NCBI RefSeq assembly: GCF_026626745.1
Contig: NZ_JAPNJW010000002.1
Location: 2,318,151 to 2,382,150 of the forward strand
From: Nannocystis sp. RBIL2
Lineage (GTDB): Bacteria; Myxococcota_A; Polyangia; Nannocystales; Nannocystaceae
Length of the DNA: 64,000 nt
Reading direction: 5' to 3'
Notes under the pieces: generated by a model
Database searches by the model: none
Seen by the model: the letters and a program-made list of their open reading frames with translations, nothing else
Told to the model about the DNA's origin: nothing
Shown: positions 17,656 through 26,100 of the stretch, piece by piece
How the letters are laid out: each line of letters opens with the position of its first letter
Numbering within the stretch: position 1 is the stretch's first letter
Program-made: the position numbers and the translations under genes

Positions 17656-19671
17656 ATGCCGGCCCCGCCCGACCTGCGCGTCCTGCTCGACGCCTACTTC
17701 GCCCCCGCGCTGGCGGCCGGCCCCGTCGCCCTCCTGCGCGCCGCCGCCGAGCTACGCGCGCGCTCGAACGGCGCGCTCACGAGCTCGGCGATGCTCGAGT
17801 TCCGCCGCCCGATCGAGGGCGGCCCGTGGTGCCCGCGGCTGTTCGGCACGCTCGAGCCGCTGCGCTGCCGCTGCTGCCGGCTCGTCGGCCCCGAGCACCG
17901 CGGCGAGACCTGCGAGCGCTGCCACGTCCTGTGCACCGACGAGCCGCTGCGCGAGCGCCTCGTCGCCCACGTCGATGCCCCGTTCGGCCTGGTCCACCCT
18001 GCGCTGGCGCCTCGGATCGCCGCCCTGATCGGCCTCTCGCCCGACCAGCTCCGCGCCGTCCTCCACGCCGACGCGGTCATCCTCGCCGACGGCCGGCTCG
18101 TCGCCCAGGACGACCCCGCGATCGACTGGGACGACGACATGTCCTACGAGACAGGCGTCCGGGCCGTGCGCCGCCGCCTCGCCGCACTCGACGATCCCGA
18201 GCTCGCGGCCGCCGGCCTGACGCCCGCGGACCTCGTGCTCACCAGCGTCCCGGTGCCGCCGCCGGGCGAGCGCCCGCTGTACCACGAGCCCCACCCCCAC
18301 GAAGATCGCTGGTTCCGCGCCCTGTGGTCGGACCGGGTCGGCCGCGACAACGAGGCGATCAGTGCGCTCACCAGCCGGGCCCTCCGCGGCACCCGTCTGG
18401 TCGAGCTCGACGCCCCCAAGATCATCCTCGACCGCGAATGCGCCGACGCCCAGCAGGCCTTCGAGGCGATGCTCGACCTGCTCGCGCGCCCGCCCGGCGA
18501 CCCCGCCCGCGCCCCCCGCCCGCTGTCGGGCTGGCTCCCCGCCCCGCTGCGCGGCGAGGACGAGGACCACGTCCCCGGCACCCTCTACCGCTTCTGCCTC
18601 GCCGGCGCGCCCGAGGTAAGCGACGCCCACGATCGCTACGTCCACCACCGCGCCCCGCACCGCCCCGAGGTCCCGCGCGCCTGCGTCCTCGCCGACGGCG
18701 ACCGCGCCCTGCTCCAGCTCGGCTACCTCATGCTGCTCGTCCACTGGCCCACGGGACATGTCCTGTGGACCAGGCCCGCGACCGAGGCGAAATTGCTCGG
18801 CGTGAGTGGCGACTGGGCCCTGTTCGGCGCCAAGTACGGGCGCCAGCTCGACCTTGAAGACCCCGCGATCCTGCGCGGCCTGTACGCGCTCGACCTGGCC
18901 TCCGGGACATGGCTCGACGGACCGTACCCGGATCACCTGCCCGCGATCTTCGTCGAGAAGGGCGAGCCCGAGGACGCCTGGCTGACCGACTGGCGCGGCC
19001 AGCGAGGGGCCCCGGGCGCCGAGGACTGCTCGGGCGATCGCCCCGACGAGTGGGCGCGCAGCCCCGACCACCGCTACGTCTGGATGACCTCGAGCCCCGA
19101 CGACGGCGCCATCCTCGACACCGAGCGCGGCGTCGCCGTCCTGATGCTCAGCCACATGCGCGAGCTGCCCGGCGAGGGTGTCCGGGCCATGGCGCTGATC
19201 GGACCCGAGCGCGAGGACGAATACGACGAGCTCGACGACCAGGTCGGCGCCGGCATCGCCATCGCCCGCCCGCGCGGCGAGTGGCGGACCCTCCTGCCCG
19301 GCGGCCAGCTGCGGCGCGAGGGCCGGGTCGCGCTCGAGTTCACCGGGGCCGTGATCGAGTGCGCCGCCTTCGACCTCACGGGCGACCGCCTGCTGCTCGT
19401 CAACCGCGACGGCCTTCACGTCGTCGACGTCGCCCACGGCCTGCTGCTCGCGCAGCTCGACCTGCGCCCGCTGGCGCCCGCGCTGGCGCTGCCCGAGTCG
19501 CTCCCGCGCGAGCTCGCCGACCTCCTGCTGGCCCACCACGGCACTCTGGCCGCCGCCCTGGCCCAGCCCGACGCGCGCCTGCGCGAGCTCGGCCTGGACG
19601 ACGCCCAGCTCGCCGACCTGCGCGCCGAGCCGCCGCCGCCGCCCATCCCGGCCCTTCTCCAAAGGACATGA
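17656..19671 (+). CDS. Stand-alone protein with RNA polymerase beta' N-terminus-like domain and unknown C-terminal domain
   Basis: Residues about 48-145 align by eye with RpoC: EFRRPIEGGPWCPRLFG matches the FKPERDG..CARIFG region, and C71, C73, C86 and C89 reproduce the CxC-x12-CxxC zinc spacing with the HRG triplet inside. LREERL-type RERLVAH follows, then APRIAALIGLSPDQLRAVL at the SRIGLLLDM position. Residues 191-208 (ADLVLTSVPVPPPGERPL) match PEWMILTVLPVLPPDLRPL. Residues about 220-278 match the clamp coiled coil that docks sigma (LVELDAPKIILDRE against LLDLAAPDIIVRNE) with a short insertion. The NADFDGD catalytic loop and all later beta' regions are absent. Residues about 290-671 look beta-rich, perhaps a propeller, with no recognised family. 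The stop codon lies inside a 14-bp array. A decoy or regulator of transcription is inference. Confidence 0.85.
   Translation: MPAPPDLRVLLDAYFAPALAAGPVALLRAAAELRARSNGALTSSAMLEFRRPIEGGPWCPRLFGTLEPLRCRCCRLVGPEHRGETCERCHVLCTDEPLRERLVAHVDAPFGLVHPALAPRIAALIGLSPDQLRAVLHADAVILADGRLVAQDDPAIDWDDDMSYETGVRAVRRRLAALDDPELAAAGLTPADLVLTSVPVPPPGERPLYHEPHPHEDRWFRALWSDRVGRDNEAISALTSRALRGTRLVELDAPKIILDRECADAQQAFEAMLDLLARPPGDPARAPRPLSGWLPAPLRGEDEDHVPGTLYRFCLAGAPEVSDAHDRYVHHRAPHRPEVPRACVLADGDRALLQLGYLMLLVHWPTGHVLWTRPATEAKLLGVSGDWALFGAKYGRQLDLEDPAILRGLYALDLASGTWLDGPYPDHLPAIFVEKGEPEDAWLTDWRGQRGAPGAEDCSGDRPDEWARSPDHRYVWMTSSPDDGAILDTERGVAVLMLSHMRELPGEGVRAMALIGPEREDEYDELDDQVGAGIAIARPRGEWRTLLPGGQLRREGRVALEFTGAVIECAAFDLTGDRLLLVNRDGLHVVDVAHGLLLAQLDLRPLAPALALPESLPRELADLLLAHHGTLAAALAQPDARLRELGLDDAQLADLRAEPPPPPIPALLQRT
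18137..18156. repeat. Intragenic two-core unit of the 14-bp family
   Basis: ACATGT (18137) and ACAGGC (18151) lie 14 bp apart inside the RpoC-like gene, encoding part of DDMSYETGVRA. Confidence 0.45.
18756..18775. repeat. Intragenic two-core unit of the 14-bp family
   Basis: ACATGT (18756) and CCAGGC (18770), 14 bp apart, in the C-terminal half of the RpoC-like gene (WPTGHVLWTRP). GGGACATGTCCT contains the core with its GG/CC flanks. Confidence 0.5.
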
Positions 19672-19727
19672 CCGCGAGGACATGACCGTTGGGTCATGCC
19701 CTAAACGACATGCCCGATGCGACAGCC
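19666..19727. repeat. 14-bp-phased array overlapping the RpoC-like stop codon
   Basis: Cores ACATGA (19666), ACATGA (19680), TCATGC (19694) and ACATGC (19708) are exactly 14 bp apart, with a degenerate ACAGCC at 19722. The RpoC-like gene ends (TGA 19669-19671) within the first unit. Confidence 0.8.
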
Positions 19728-19951
19728 ACGCCCCCGGTCCGCAGACGCGCCGGGCCCGTCCCCGTCGTCGACGTCACCGTCTGTCGGAAATGCGACCACA
19801 CCTGCAGCTCGCTGCACGCGCCCATTCGTAATCGTGGCGCGACGGCGATCGCCCGCGTCCGCGCGAGGTGCACGGGGCGAAAGCCGCGCGGCGATGACGC
19901 AGCGCGCGTCGACTTGCCCGCCGAGATGCGATCGATCATTCTCCACGCCTC

Positions 19952-20746
19952 ATGCTTCGACTTACTTGTTGCCTTACCTTGACCCTGCTCGCCGCCTGCG
20001 CCCCTGGCAAGAACGACACCGACGACGACTCCTCGACCTCGTCGAGCACCTCGACCGCGTCGACTGCCGACCCGACCGAGTCGACCGCCGCGACCGACCC
20101 GACTGACGCGACCGAGTCGACCGAGTCGACCGACGCGACCGGCACGACCGAGCCGCCCTCGACCACCTCCTCCAACCCCACCGAGCCGCCGCCGGAAACC
20201 ACCGGCACCACGGGCAGCGAGGCGGACGAGTTCGGCTTCATCTGCGTCGAGCTGGCGAAGGCCGAGAGCGAGGAGAGCGACCCGTTCGCCGGCACGGACA
20301 CGATCTACCTCACCCTCGAGCTCGATCCCTGCTTGAACGAATTCTACCAGACCCACCCCGAATACGTGGACGGGCCCGAGGGGACGGCGGTGCTGGAGGA
20401 GTGGCGGGGCCGGCTGTGCAGCGAGACCGTCGCGCCTGGGCTCGTGTCCTGCGAGGTCGATCACTTCGAGACCAACATGGGCCAGGGCGTCCCGACCCAG
20501 TTCACCGTGGCATACAAGGTGCTCGACGCCGCCCAGATCGACGGGCGCACGCTGCTGTGGGGCCCGGCCCCGCTGGCGGAGCTCGCCGGCTGCGAGCCGA
20601 AGGCGCGGCTCACCACGCCGGTCGGCCTGCAGGGCTTCCCCGAAAACGGCGGGCCGCTGTGGTCGGCGCAGAGCTGGGAGAACCCGGTCGGGCTGGTCAA
20701 GTCCGAGGCCAACGGGTGCATCAAGGTCCACGTGGCGAAGCAGTGA
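19952..20746 (+). CDS. Lipoprotein with long Thr/Ser/Asp linker
   Basis: The 264-residue protein has the signal LTLLAAC (Cys16) and a linker of degenerate TESTDAT-type units to about residue 90. The remaining 170 residues (starting DEFGFICVELAKAESEE) include TIYLTLELDPCLNEFYQ and GCEPKARLTTPVGLQG, with few Cys, so the fold differs from the other Cys-rich lipoproteins. No homologous family is recognised. It lies downstream of the RpoC-like gene but behind a 14-bp array and 280 bp of spacer, so co-transcription is doubtful. Confidence 0.8.
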   Translation: MLRLTCCLTLTLLAACAPGKNDTDDDSSTSSSTSTASTADPTESTAATDPTDATESTESTDATGTTEPPSTTSSNPTEPPPETTGTTGSEADEFGFICVELAKAESEESDPFAGTDTIYLTLELDPCLNEFYQTHPEYVDGPEGTAVLEEWRGRLCSETVAPGLVSCEVDHFETNMGQGVPTQFTVAYKVLDAAQIDGRTLLWGPAPLAELAGCEPKARLTTPVGLQGFPENGGPLWSAQSWENPVGLVKSEANGCIKVHVAKQ

Positions 20747-20796
20747 GGCCCGACCTCGACCAGGCCCGCCTGTCTCGCGCGGGCGCTCTGGCCGAA

Positions 20797-20836
20797 CGAG
20801 GATGCCCCTCTGGACATGTCCAGAGGGGCATCCTCG
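20797..20836. terminator. 40-bp perfect palindrome, convergent 3' ends
   Basis: Positions 20797-20816 are the exact reverse complement of 20817-20836, with the core ACATGT at 20814 and the mutually complementary GGATGC (20800) and GCATCC (20828) each 14 bp from it. It lies midway between the convergent lipoprotein and AguB genes. No unpaired loop is needed at the centre. Confidence 0.85.
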
Positions 20837-20848
20837 AACGGTGCGACC

Positions 20849-21742
20849 TCAGTCGCGGAAGCGCTTGGTGAGCTCCGCGTAGGCGTCGATGCGGCGGTCG
20901 CGGAGGAACGGCCAGATCCGCCGCACCTGCTCGCTGCGGCCGCGGTCGACCTCGACCACCACGACCTCGGCCGACTCGCCGGCCTTGGCCAGGAACTCGC
21001 CCTGCGGGCCGGCGACGAAGCTGTGCCCCCAGAACTGCAGGCCGGGATTGACGCCGCTCGGGTCGGGTTCGTGGCCGACGCGGTTGGCCACCACCACCGG
21101 CAGGCCGTTGGCCACCGCGTGCCCGCGCTGCACGGTGATCCACGCCTCGCGCTGGCGCAGGCGCTCGTCCTCCGAGTCGCGCATGTCCCAGCCGATCGCG
21201 GTGGGATACAGCAGCAGGTCGGCGCCGGCGAGCGCCATCATGCGCGCGCCTTCGGGGTACCACTGGTCCCAGCAGACCAGCACCCCGAGCTTGCCGACCG
21301 ACGTCTCGATCGGGTTGAAGCCGAGGTCGCCGGGCGTGAAGTAGAACTTCTCGTAGTAGGCCGGGTCGTCGGGGATGTGCATCTTGCGGTACTTGCCGGC
21401 GATGCTGCCGTCCTTCTCGAGCACGACCGCGGTGTTGTGATAGAGCCCGACGGCCCGGCGCTCGAACAGCGAGGCGACGATGACGACCCCGAGCTCCTTG
21501 GCCAGCGCGGCCAGCTCGTTCGAGGTCGGGCCGGGGATCGACTCGGCCTGGTCGAACACCGCGGTGTCCTCGGTCTGGCAGAAGTACAGCCCCGCGTGCA
21601 GCTCCTGCAGCAGCACCAGCTCGGCCCCGCGGCGGGCCGCCTCGCGGATGCCGGCCACCGTCGTGCGGAGGTTGTGCTCGCGGTCACCCGTGTTCTGCTG
21701 CTGCACCAGCCCGATCGTCCAGGTCGCCTTGCGCGTGGTCAT
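20849..21742 (-). CDS. aguB: N-carbamoylputrescine amidase
   Basis: A 297-residue nitrilase-superfamily enzyme. The catalytic triad is visible as Glu47 (LLQELHAG), Lys120 (GKYRKMHIPDDP) and Cys157 (VLVCWDQWYPE). GLYFCQTED and QFWGHSFVAGPQGEF are typical of the AguB branch, which converts N-carbamoylputrescine to putrescine, CO2 and ammonia in polyamine synthesis. The agmatine deiminase partner (aguA) is not in the window. Length is normal and no signal peptide is present. Confidence 0.9.
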   Translation of the reverse strand: MTTRKATWTIGLVQQQNTGDREHNLRTTVAGIREAARRGAELVLLQELHAGLYFCQTEDTAVFDQAESIPGPTSNELAALAKELGVVIVASLFERRAVGLYHNTAVVLEKDGSIAGKYRKMHIPDDPAYYEKFYFTPGDLGFNPIETSVGKLGVLVCWDQWYPEGARMMALAGADLLLYPTAIGWDMRDSEDERLRQREAWITVQRGHAVANGLPVVVANRVGHEPDPSGVNPGLQFWGHSFVAGPQGEFLAKAGESAEVVVVEVDRGRSEQVRRIWPFLRDRRIDAYAELTKRFRD

Positions 21743-21824
21743 GACGCGCCTCTATACGGCTTCCGCCTGCCTGGCGCCAGCACTTCGTGCGCGAGCGCGC
21801 GTCGGCTTGTGGCATGCTCGAGCC

Positions 21825-23075
21825 ATGGCCTCGCTTCCCTTACGCCCCCCCGCCCGCACCTCCGTGGTCATCCTCACCGCGCTGGTCGCCGCCCTCGCCC
21901 GCCCCACCCCCGCGGCCGCGTGCGGCGGCATGGTCTTCCCCGGGCACGAAGCCCGCGTCGGCGGCATGAGCGACCAGGAGCTCGCAGTCGTGTTCGGCGC
22001 CGAGGAGACCGTGCTGGTCGCCTCGGCCCGCTACGAGGGCGTCGACGCGGCCGAGTTCGCCTTCGTGCTGCCCCTCGCCAGCGCCCCCGCCGACGTCCGC
22101 GACGGCAACCCGGCGCTGTTCCTCGCCCTCGACGAGTACAGCGCCCCGCGGATCGCCATCTATCAGAACGAGGACGAGCGGATGGGCCTGTGCGGCAGCA
22201 GCGACAAGGCCGGCGGCGGCAACAGCCTCGGCGACCCCATGGGCGACGGCGGCGACGTCATGGTGATCGACCGCGGCGAGACCGCGACCTACGAGTACGT
22301 CGTGATCGGCGGCGACACCGGCACCGCGATCGCCGACTGGCTGACCGACGCCGGCTACCCGCTGCCCGCCGACTACGCCGCCGCGCTGGGGCCGTACGTC
22401 GCAAACGACTGGTTCTTCTTCGCCGCCAAGGTCAAGCCCGCGGCCGACAGCGGGGTGCTGGCGCCGATCGAGCTCCATCTCCCCCCGGCCCAGCCGGCGA
22501 CCTTCGAGGTCCCGCTGGCCATCGCCACCCACTCGATGAAGCCGAACGCGGAGCTGCGGCTCACCACGTACTTCATCGGCGGCGGCCCAGTGCTGCCCGA
22601 GAACTACGCGGCCCAGGCGGTCGACGATGACGAGCTCGTCGCGCTGTCCGAGACCGAGACCAACTACGCCGAGCTCGAGGCCGCCGTGCTCGCCAGCGAC
22701 CCCGAGGGCGCGTGGGTGATCGACTACTCCAACCCGCTCTACGCCGGCGGCCTCGCCGAGGCCTACGACCAGGGCACCTGGGCCGGCCGCATCGACCCCG
22801 AGACCGCCGACCGCGCCTGGCTCGAGGACTTCACCGCCCGCGCCGGCCTCGACGGCCTCCACCTCACCCGCCTGCGCACCGCCCTCAAGCCCGCGCAGAT
22901 CCGCGACCTCACCCTGCGCGCCGCCTCGGGCCCGCCGGTCGACGCCGTCCACGGCGTCGAGTACGACCCCGACGCCGGCCAGGGCTGCCAGATCGACCGC
23001 ACCGGCCGCCTCCCGCAGCTCCTGCTGCTGGTGCCGGTGCTGGCGTGGATCCGCCGCAAGCCGCGCCGCCGCTGA
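21825..23075 (+). CDS. DUF2330-type exported protein with C-terminal membrane anchor
   Basis: A 416-residue protein with a signal peptide ending near ARPTPAAACGGMVFP. CGG after the signal and the mention of a possible lipid-modified Cys are consistent with the DUF2330 family, whose members begin with this CGG sequence. The middle contains beta-rich repeats (TATYEYVVIGGDTGTAIADWL; ELRLTTYFIGGG). The end is PQLLLLVPVLAWIRRKPRRR, a hydrophobic helix with a basic tail, as in MYXO-CTERM-like sorting tails but without the usual GCG motif. ATG 21825 was chosen. Role unknown. Confidence 0.8.
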   Translation: MASLPLRPPARTSVVILTALVAALARPTPAAACGGMVFPGHEARVGGMSDQELAVVFGAEETVLVASARYEGVDAAEFAFVLPLASAPADVRDGNPALFLALDEYSAPRIAIYQNEDERMGLCGSSDKAGGGNSLGDPMGDGGDVMVIDRGETATYEYVVIGGDTGTAIADWLTDAGYPLPADYAAALGPYVANDWFFFAAKVKPAADSGVLAPIELHLPPAQPATFEVPLAIATHSMKPNAELRLTTYFIGGGPVLPENYAAQAVDDDELVALSETETNYAELEAAVLASDPEGAWVIDYSNPLYAGGLAEAYDQGTWAGRIDPETADRAWLEDFTARAGLDGLHLTRLRTALKPAQIRDLTLRAASGPPVDAVHGVEYDPDAGQGCQIDRTGRLPQLLLLVPVLAWIRRKPRRR

Positions 23076-23083
23076 CCGATCGG

Positions 23084-23159
23084 GCATGTCCGTGAGGGCA
23101 TGCCCGTCGGGGCATGTCGCTTCGCACATGCCCTTCGGCGCATGCCCCCGAGGACAGCT
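23084..23159. repeat. 14-bp-phased palindromic array, five cores
   Basis: GCATGT, GCATGC, GCATGT, ACATGC and GCATGC start at 23084, 23098, 23112, 23126 and 23140, with no deviation from 14 bp, plus a degenerate ACAGCT at 23154. Spacers GTGA and TTCG would form GNRA-like and UUCG loops between paired neighbours. It fills the gap between two convergent genes. Confidence 0.9.
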
Positions 23160-26100
23160 CACCCGAGCCGCTCGAGCAGCGCCCGGGCCTCGCGCAGGTC
23201 GGCGGTCTCGAGCCCCTCGGTGAACCATTCGTACACGCTCGAGACCAGCTCGCGGGCCTCGCCGGGGCTGCCGCGCAGGACCAGCAGGCGGGCCTGGCTG
23301 AGCGCCAGGCGCAGCTCCCACGCGCGCGCCTGCTGGCGGCGGGCGACCTCGAGGCCGCGGCGGAAGCAGTCCTCGGCGGTGCGCGTGCCCGACGTCATCC
23401 CGGTCGACAGCAGCAGCTCGCCGCGCAGGCGCAGCACCTCGGCCTCGAAGAAGCGCTCGCCGGAGCGGCGCATGAACTCCTCGACCTCGTCGACCTTGCG
23501 CATCGCCTCGTCGTGGCGGCCCGCCCGCCACAGGCCCCAGATCGCGGCCGCCTGGAAGAACGAGATGCCGGCCTTGGCGCCCGTCCGCGTCCACTTGGCC
23601 ACGCCCTCGGCCAGCTCGGCCGCCCCCGCCTCGCGCTCGCCGACCCCGAGCTGGGCCCAACCGCGCTGGATCTGGCACATCGCCAGCCACAGCTGCAGCT
23701 TGTGCTCGGTCGCCACCCGCTCGGCGCGGTCGGCCAGGTCGCGGGCGGCCGCGAACTCGCCGCGGTAGTTGTGGATCGTCGCCAGATAGTTCATCCCGAA
23801 CGCGATGCTCAGCGGGTGCTCGATCTGCTGGGCCAGCGCCAGCGCCTCGCGGGCGCGCGCCACCGCCTGATCGGGGTAGCCGAGGAACCACAGCACCCAC
23901 CCGAGGTACAGCCCATTGGTCACCCCCGGGTCCTGGCCGTAGCGCAGCGCCAGCTTGCCGTGCTCGCGGACGTCGTACAGCGCGAGGCCCTTCTCGGTCA
24001 GCTCGCGGCAGCCGGCGATCTCGCCGAGCAGCATCTGGCTGGTCCCGAGCGCGCGGTAGGCCAGCATCAGCATCGTGCGGTTGTCGGTGGTCTCGGCCTG
24101 CGCGACCAGCTGGCGCCCGAGGTTGGCCGAGATCTCGGCCGCGCCGCCGACCATGTAGAACTGCCACAGGCCGAGCACCGACGGGAACAGCTGGGCGTCG
24201 TCGCCGGCGCGGCGGCACAGCTCGCGCGCGCGGGCGTAGGTGTCGTGGACCTCGGGCGCCGCGTAGCCGCGGATCGACATCAGCGGCGCGCCGAGGGCCA
24301 GCTGCAGCCCCAGCTCCTTGCGGTCGCGCGCGTCGCCCTCGGGCCGGTCGCGCAGCAGCGCGATCGCCCGCGAGTAGTGCGACACCGCGTCGGTGTTGGC
24401 CGAGCGCTGCACCGCCTTCTGCCCGGCCTTCTCGAGCCACTCGATCGCGCGCTCGCAGTCGCCGGCCTCGACGAAGTGGTGCGCCAGCAGCTCGGGCTGC
24501 AGCTCGGCGAGCTCGGGGAATTGGCCGAGGATGGCCCGCGTCGCCTGTTGGTGCAGGTACTGCCGGCGCGGCCGCAGCAGCGAGCCGAGCGCCGCCTCCT
24601 GGATCAGCGCGTGGCGGAACACGTAGCGGGCCGCCTGCTCGCTGCCCTCGGCGCGGACGATGCCGGCCTCGACCAGCTGCATGAGGCCGGTGCGCAGCGT
24701 GTCCTCGTCGCGGTCCGACGCGTGGCGCAGCAGCGCGTAGGTGAAGTCGCGCCCGAGCACCGCCCCGAGCTGGGCCGCCTCGCGCCCGGCCTCCTGCAGG
24801 CGGTCGAGGCGGGCCAGCAGCAGCTCCTGCAGCGTGGCCGGGATGGCCGCCAGCGCCGAGCTGGCCTTGCGGACATCCGCCTCCCGGCCCTCGCGCTGCC
24901 ACACCTCCGCCGCGGTCTGCGTGATCTCCTCGACGAACAGCGGGATGCCGTCGGCACGGGCCACCAGTTGCTCCACCAGCGCCTCCGGCAGCGCCTGTCC
25001 GCGGGCCGCCAGCGCCACCATCGCCGCGGTCTGGTGCGGCGACAGCCGGCGCAGCGCCAGCCGGTGCAGGTGCGGCCGCGCCGGCCAGTTGGGCGCGAAC
25101 TCCGGCCGCGACGTCGCCACCACCATCAGCGGCGCGTCCTCCATGCGGGCCACCAGCAGCTCGAGCAGCTCGAGCGTGCTCTGGTCGCTCCAGTGCAGGT
25201 CCTCGACCACCAGCAGCGTCGGCCGCTGGGCGGCCAGCGCCATGACGGTGCGAATCAACGCCTCCTGCACCCGGTTCTTCAGCAGGTCGGGCGACAGCTG
25301 CGGCGCCGTGTAATTGCCGTTCAGCGGGATCGCCAGCACCGTCGCGAACAGCGGCACGGTCTCCTGCAGCGGCACGCGCAGGGCCGCCAGCGCCGCCTCG
25401 ACCCGCGCCAGGCGCTCGCTCGCCGCCGTCTCGGGGTCGATGTCCAGCGCCCGCATCGTCGCCTCGAGCAGCGGGTGCAGGGCGCTGTTGCGGAAGTGCG
25501 GCCAGCACTGGCACACCAGCCGCTGGTGGGCCTCGCCGGCCGTGTACGCGCGCAGCGTCTGCACCAGCCGCGACTTGCCGAGCCCCGCCTCGCCCGACAG
25601 CAGCACGAACTGCCCGCGGCCCTCGCGGACCTGGGCCCACAGCCCGCGCAGCGCCTCGATCTCGGCCTCGCGCCCGACCAGCGGCGTCAGCTCCTCCGCC
25701 GCGCGGTCGAACCGGCTCACGGTGCGACTCGGCCGCAGCGCCCGCAGCACCTCGATCGTGCGCCCGCCGCCGGCCGGTCGCCGCTCGCCGCGGGCCTCGA
25801 CCTCGATCGTCCCGCGGACCAGCGCGCGCGCCCGGCCGCTGAGCAGGATCTCGTGCGGACCTGCCTGTCCTTCGAGCCAGGTGACAACATGCGGCAGCTC
25901 GCCGAGCAGCCGCGGCGCCGCCTCGTGCTCGCGCTTGTCCGCGACCACCGAGCCGCTGCAGATGCCGATCCGCGCCGCCAGAGTCGCCCCGCCCGAGCCG
26001 GCCAGGCCGCGCACCGAGTCGACGATCAGAAACCCCGCCCGCAGCGCCCGCTCTGCGTCGTCCTCGTGCGCGGCGGGCCAGCCGAAGCACACCAGCGCGT

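Noticed and set aside
23084..23159. CRISPR array
   Set aside because: Units are 14 bp with no unique 30-40-bp spacers, and no cas gene is present.
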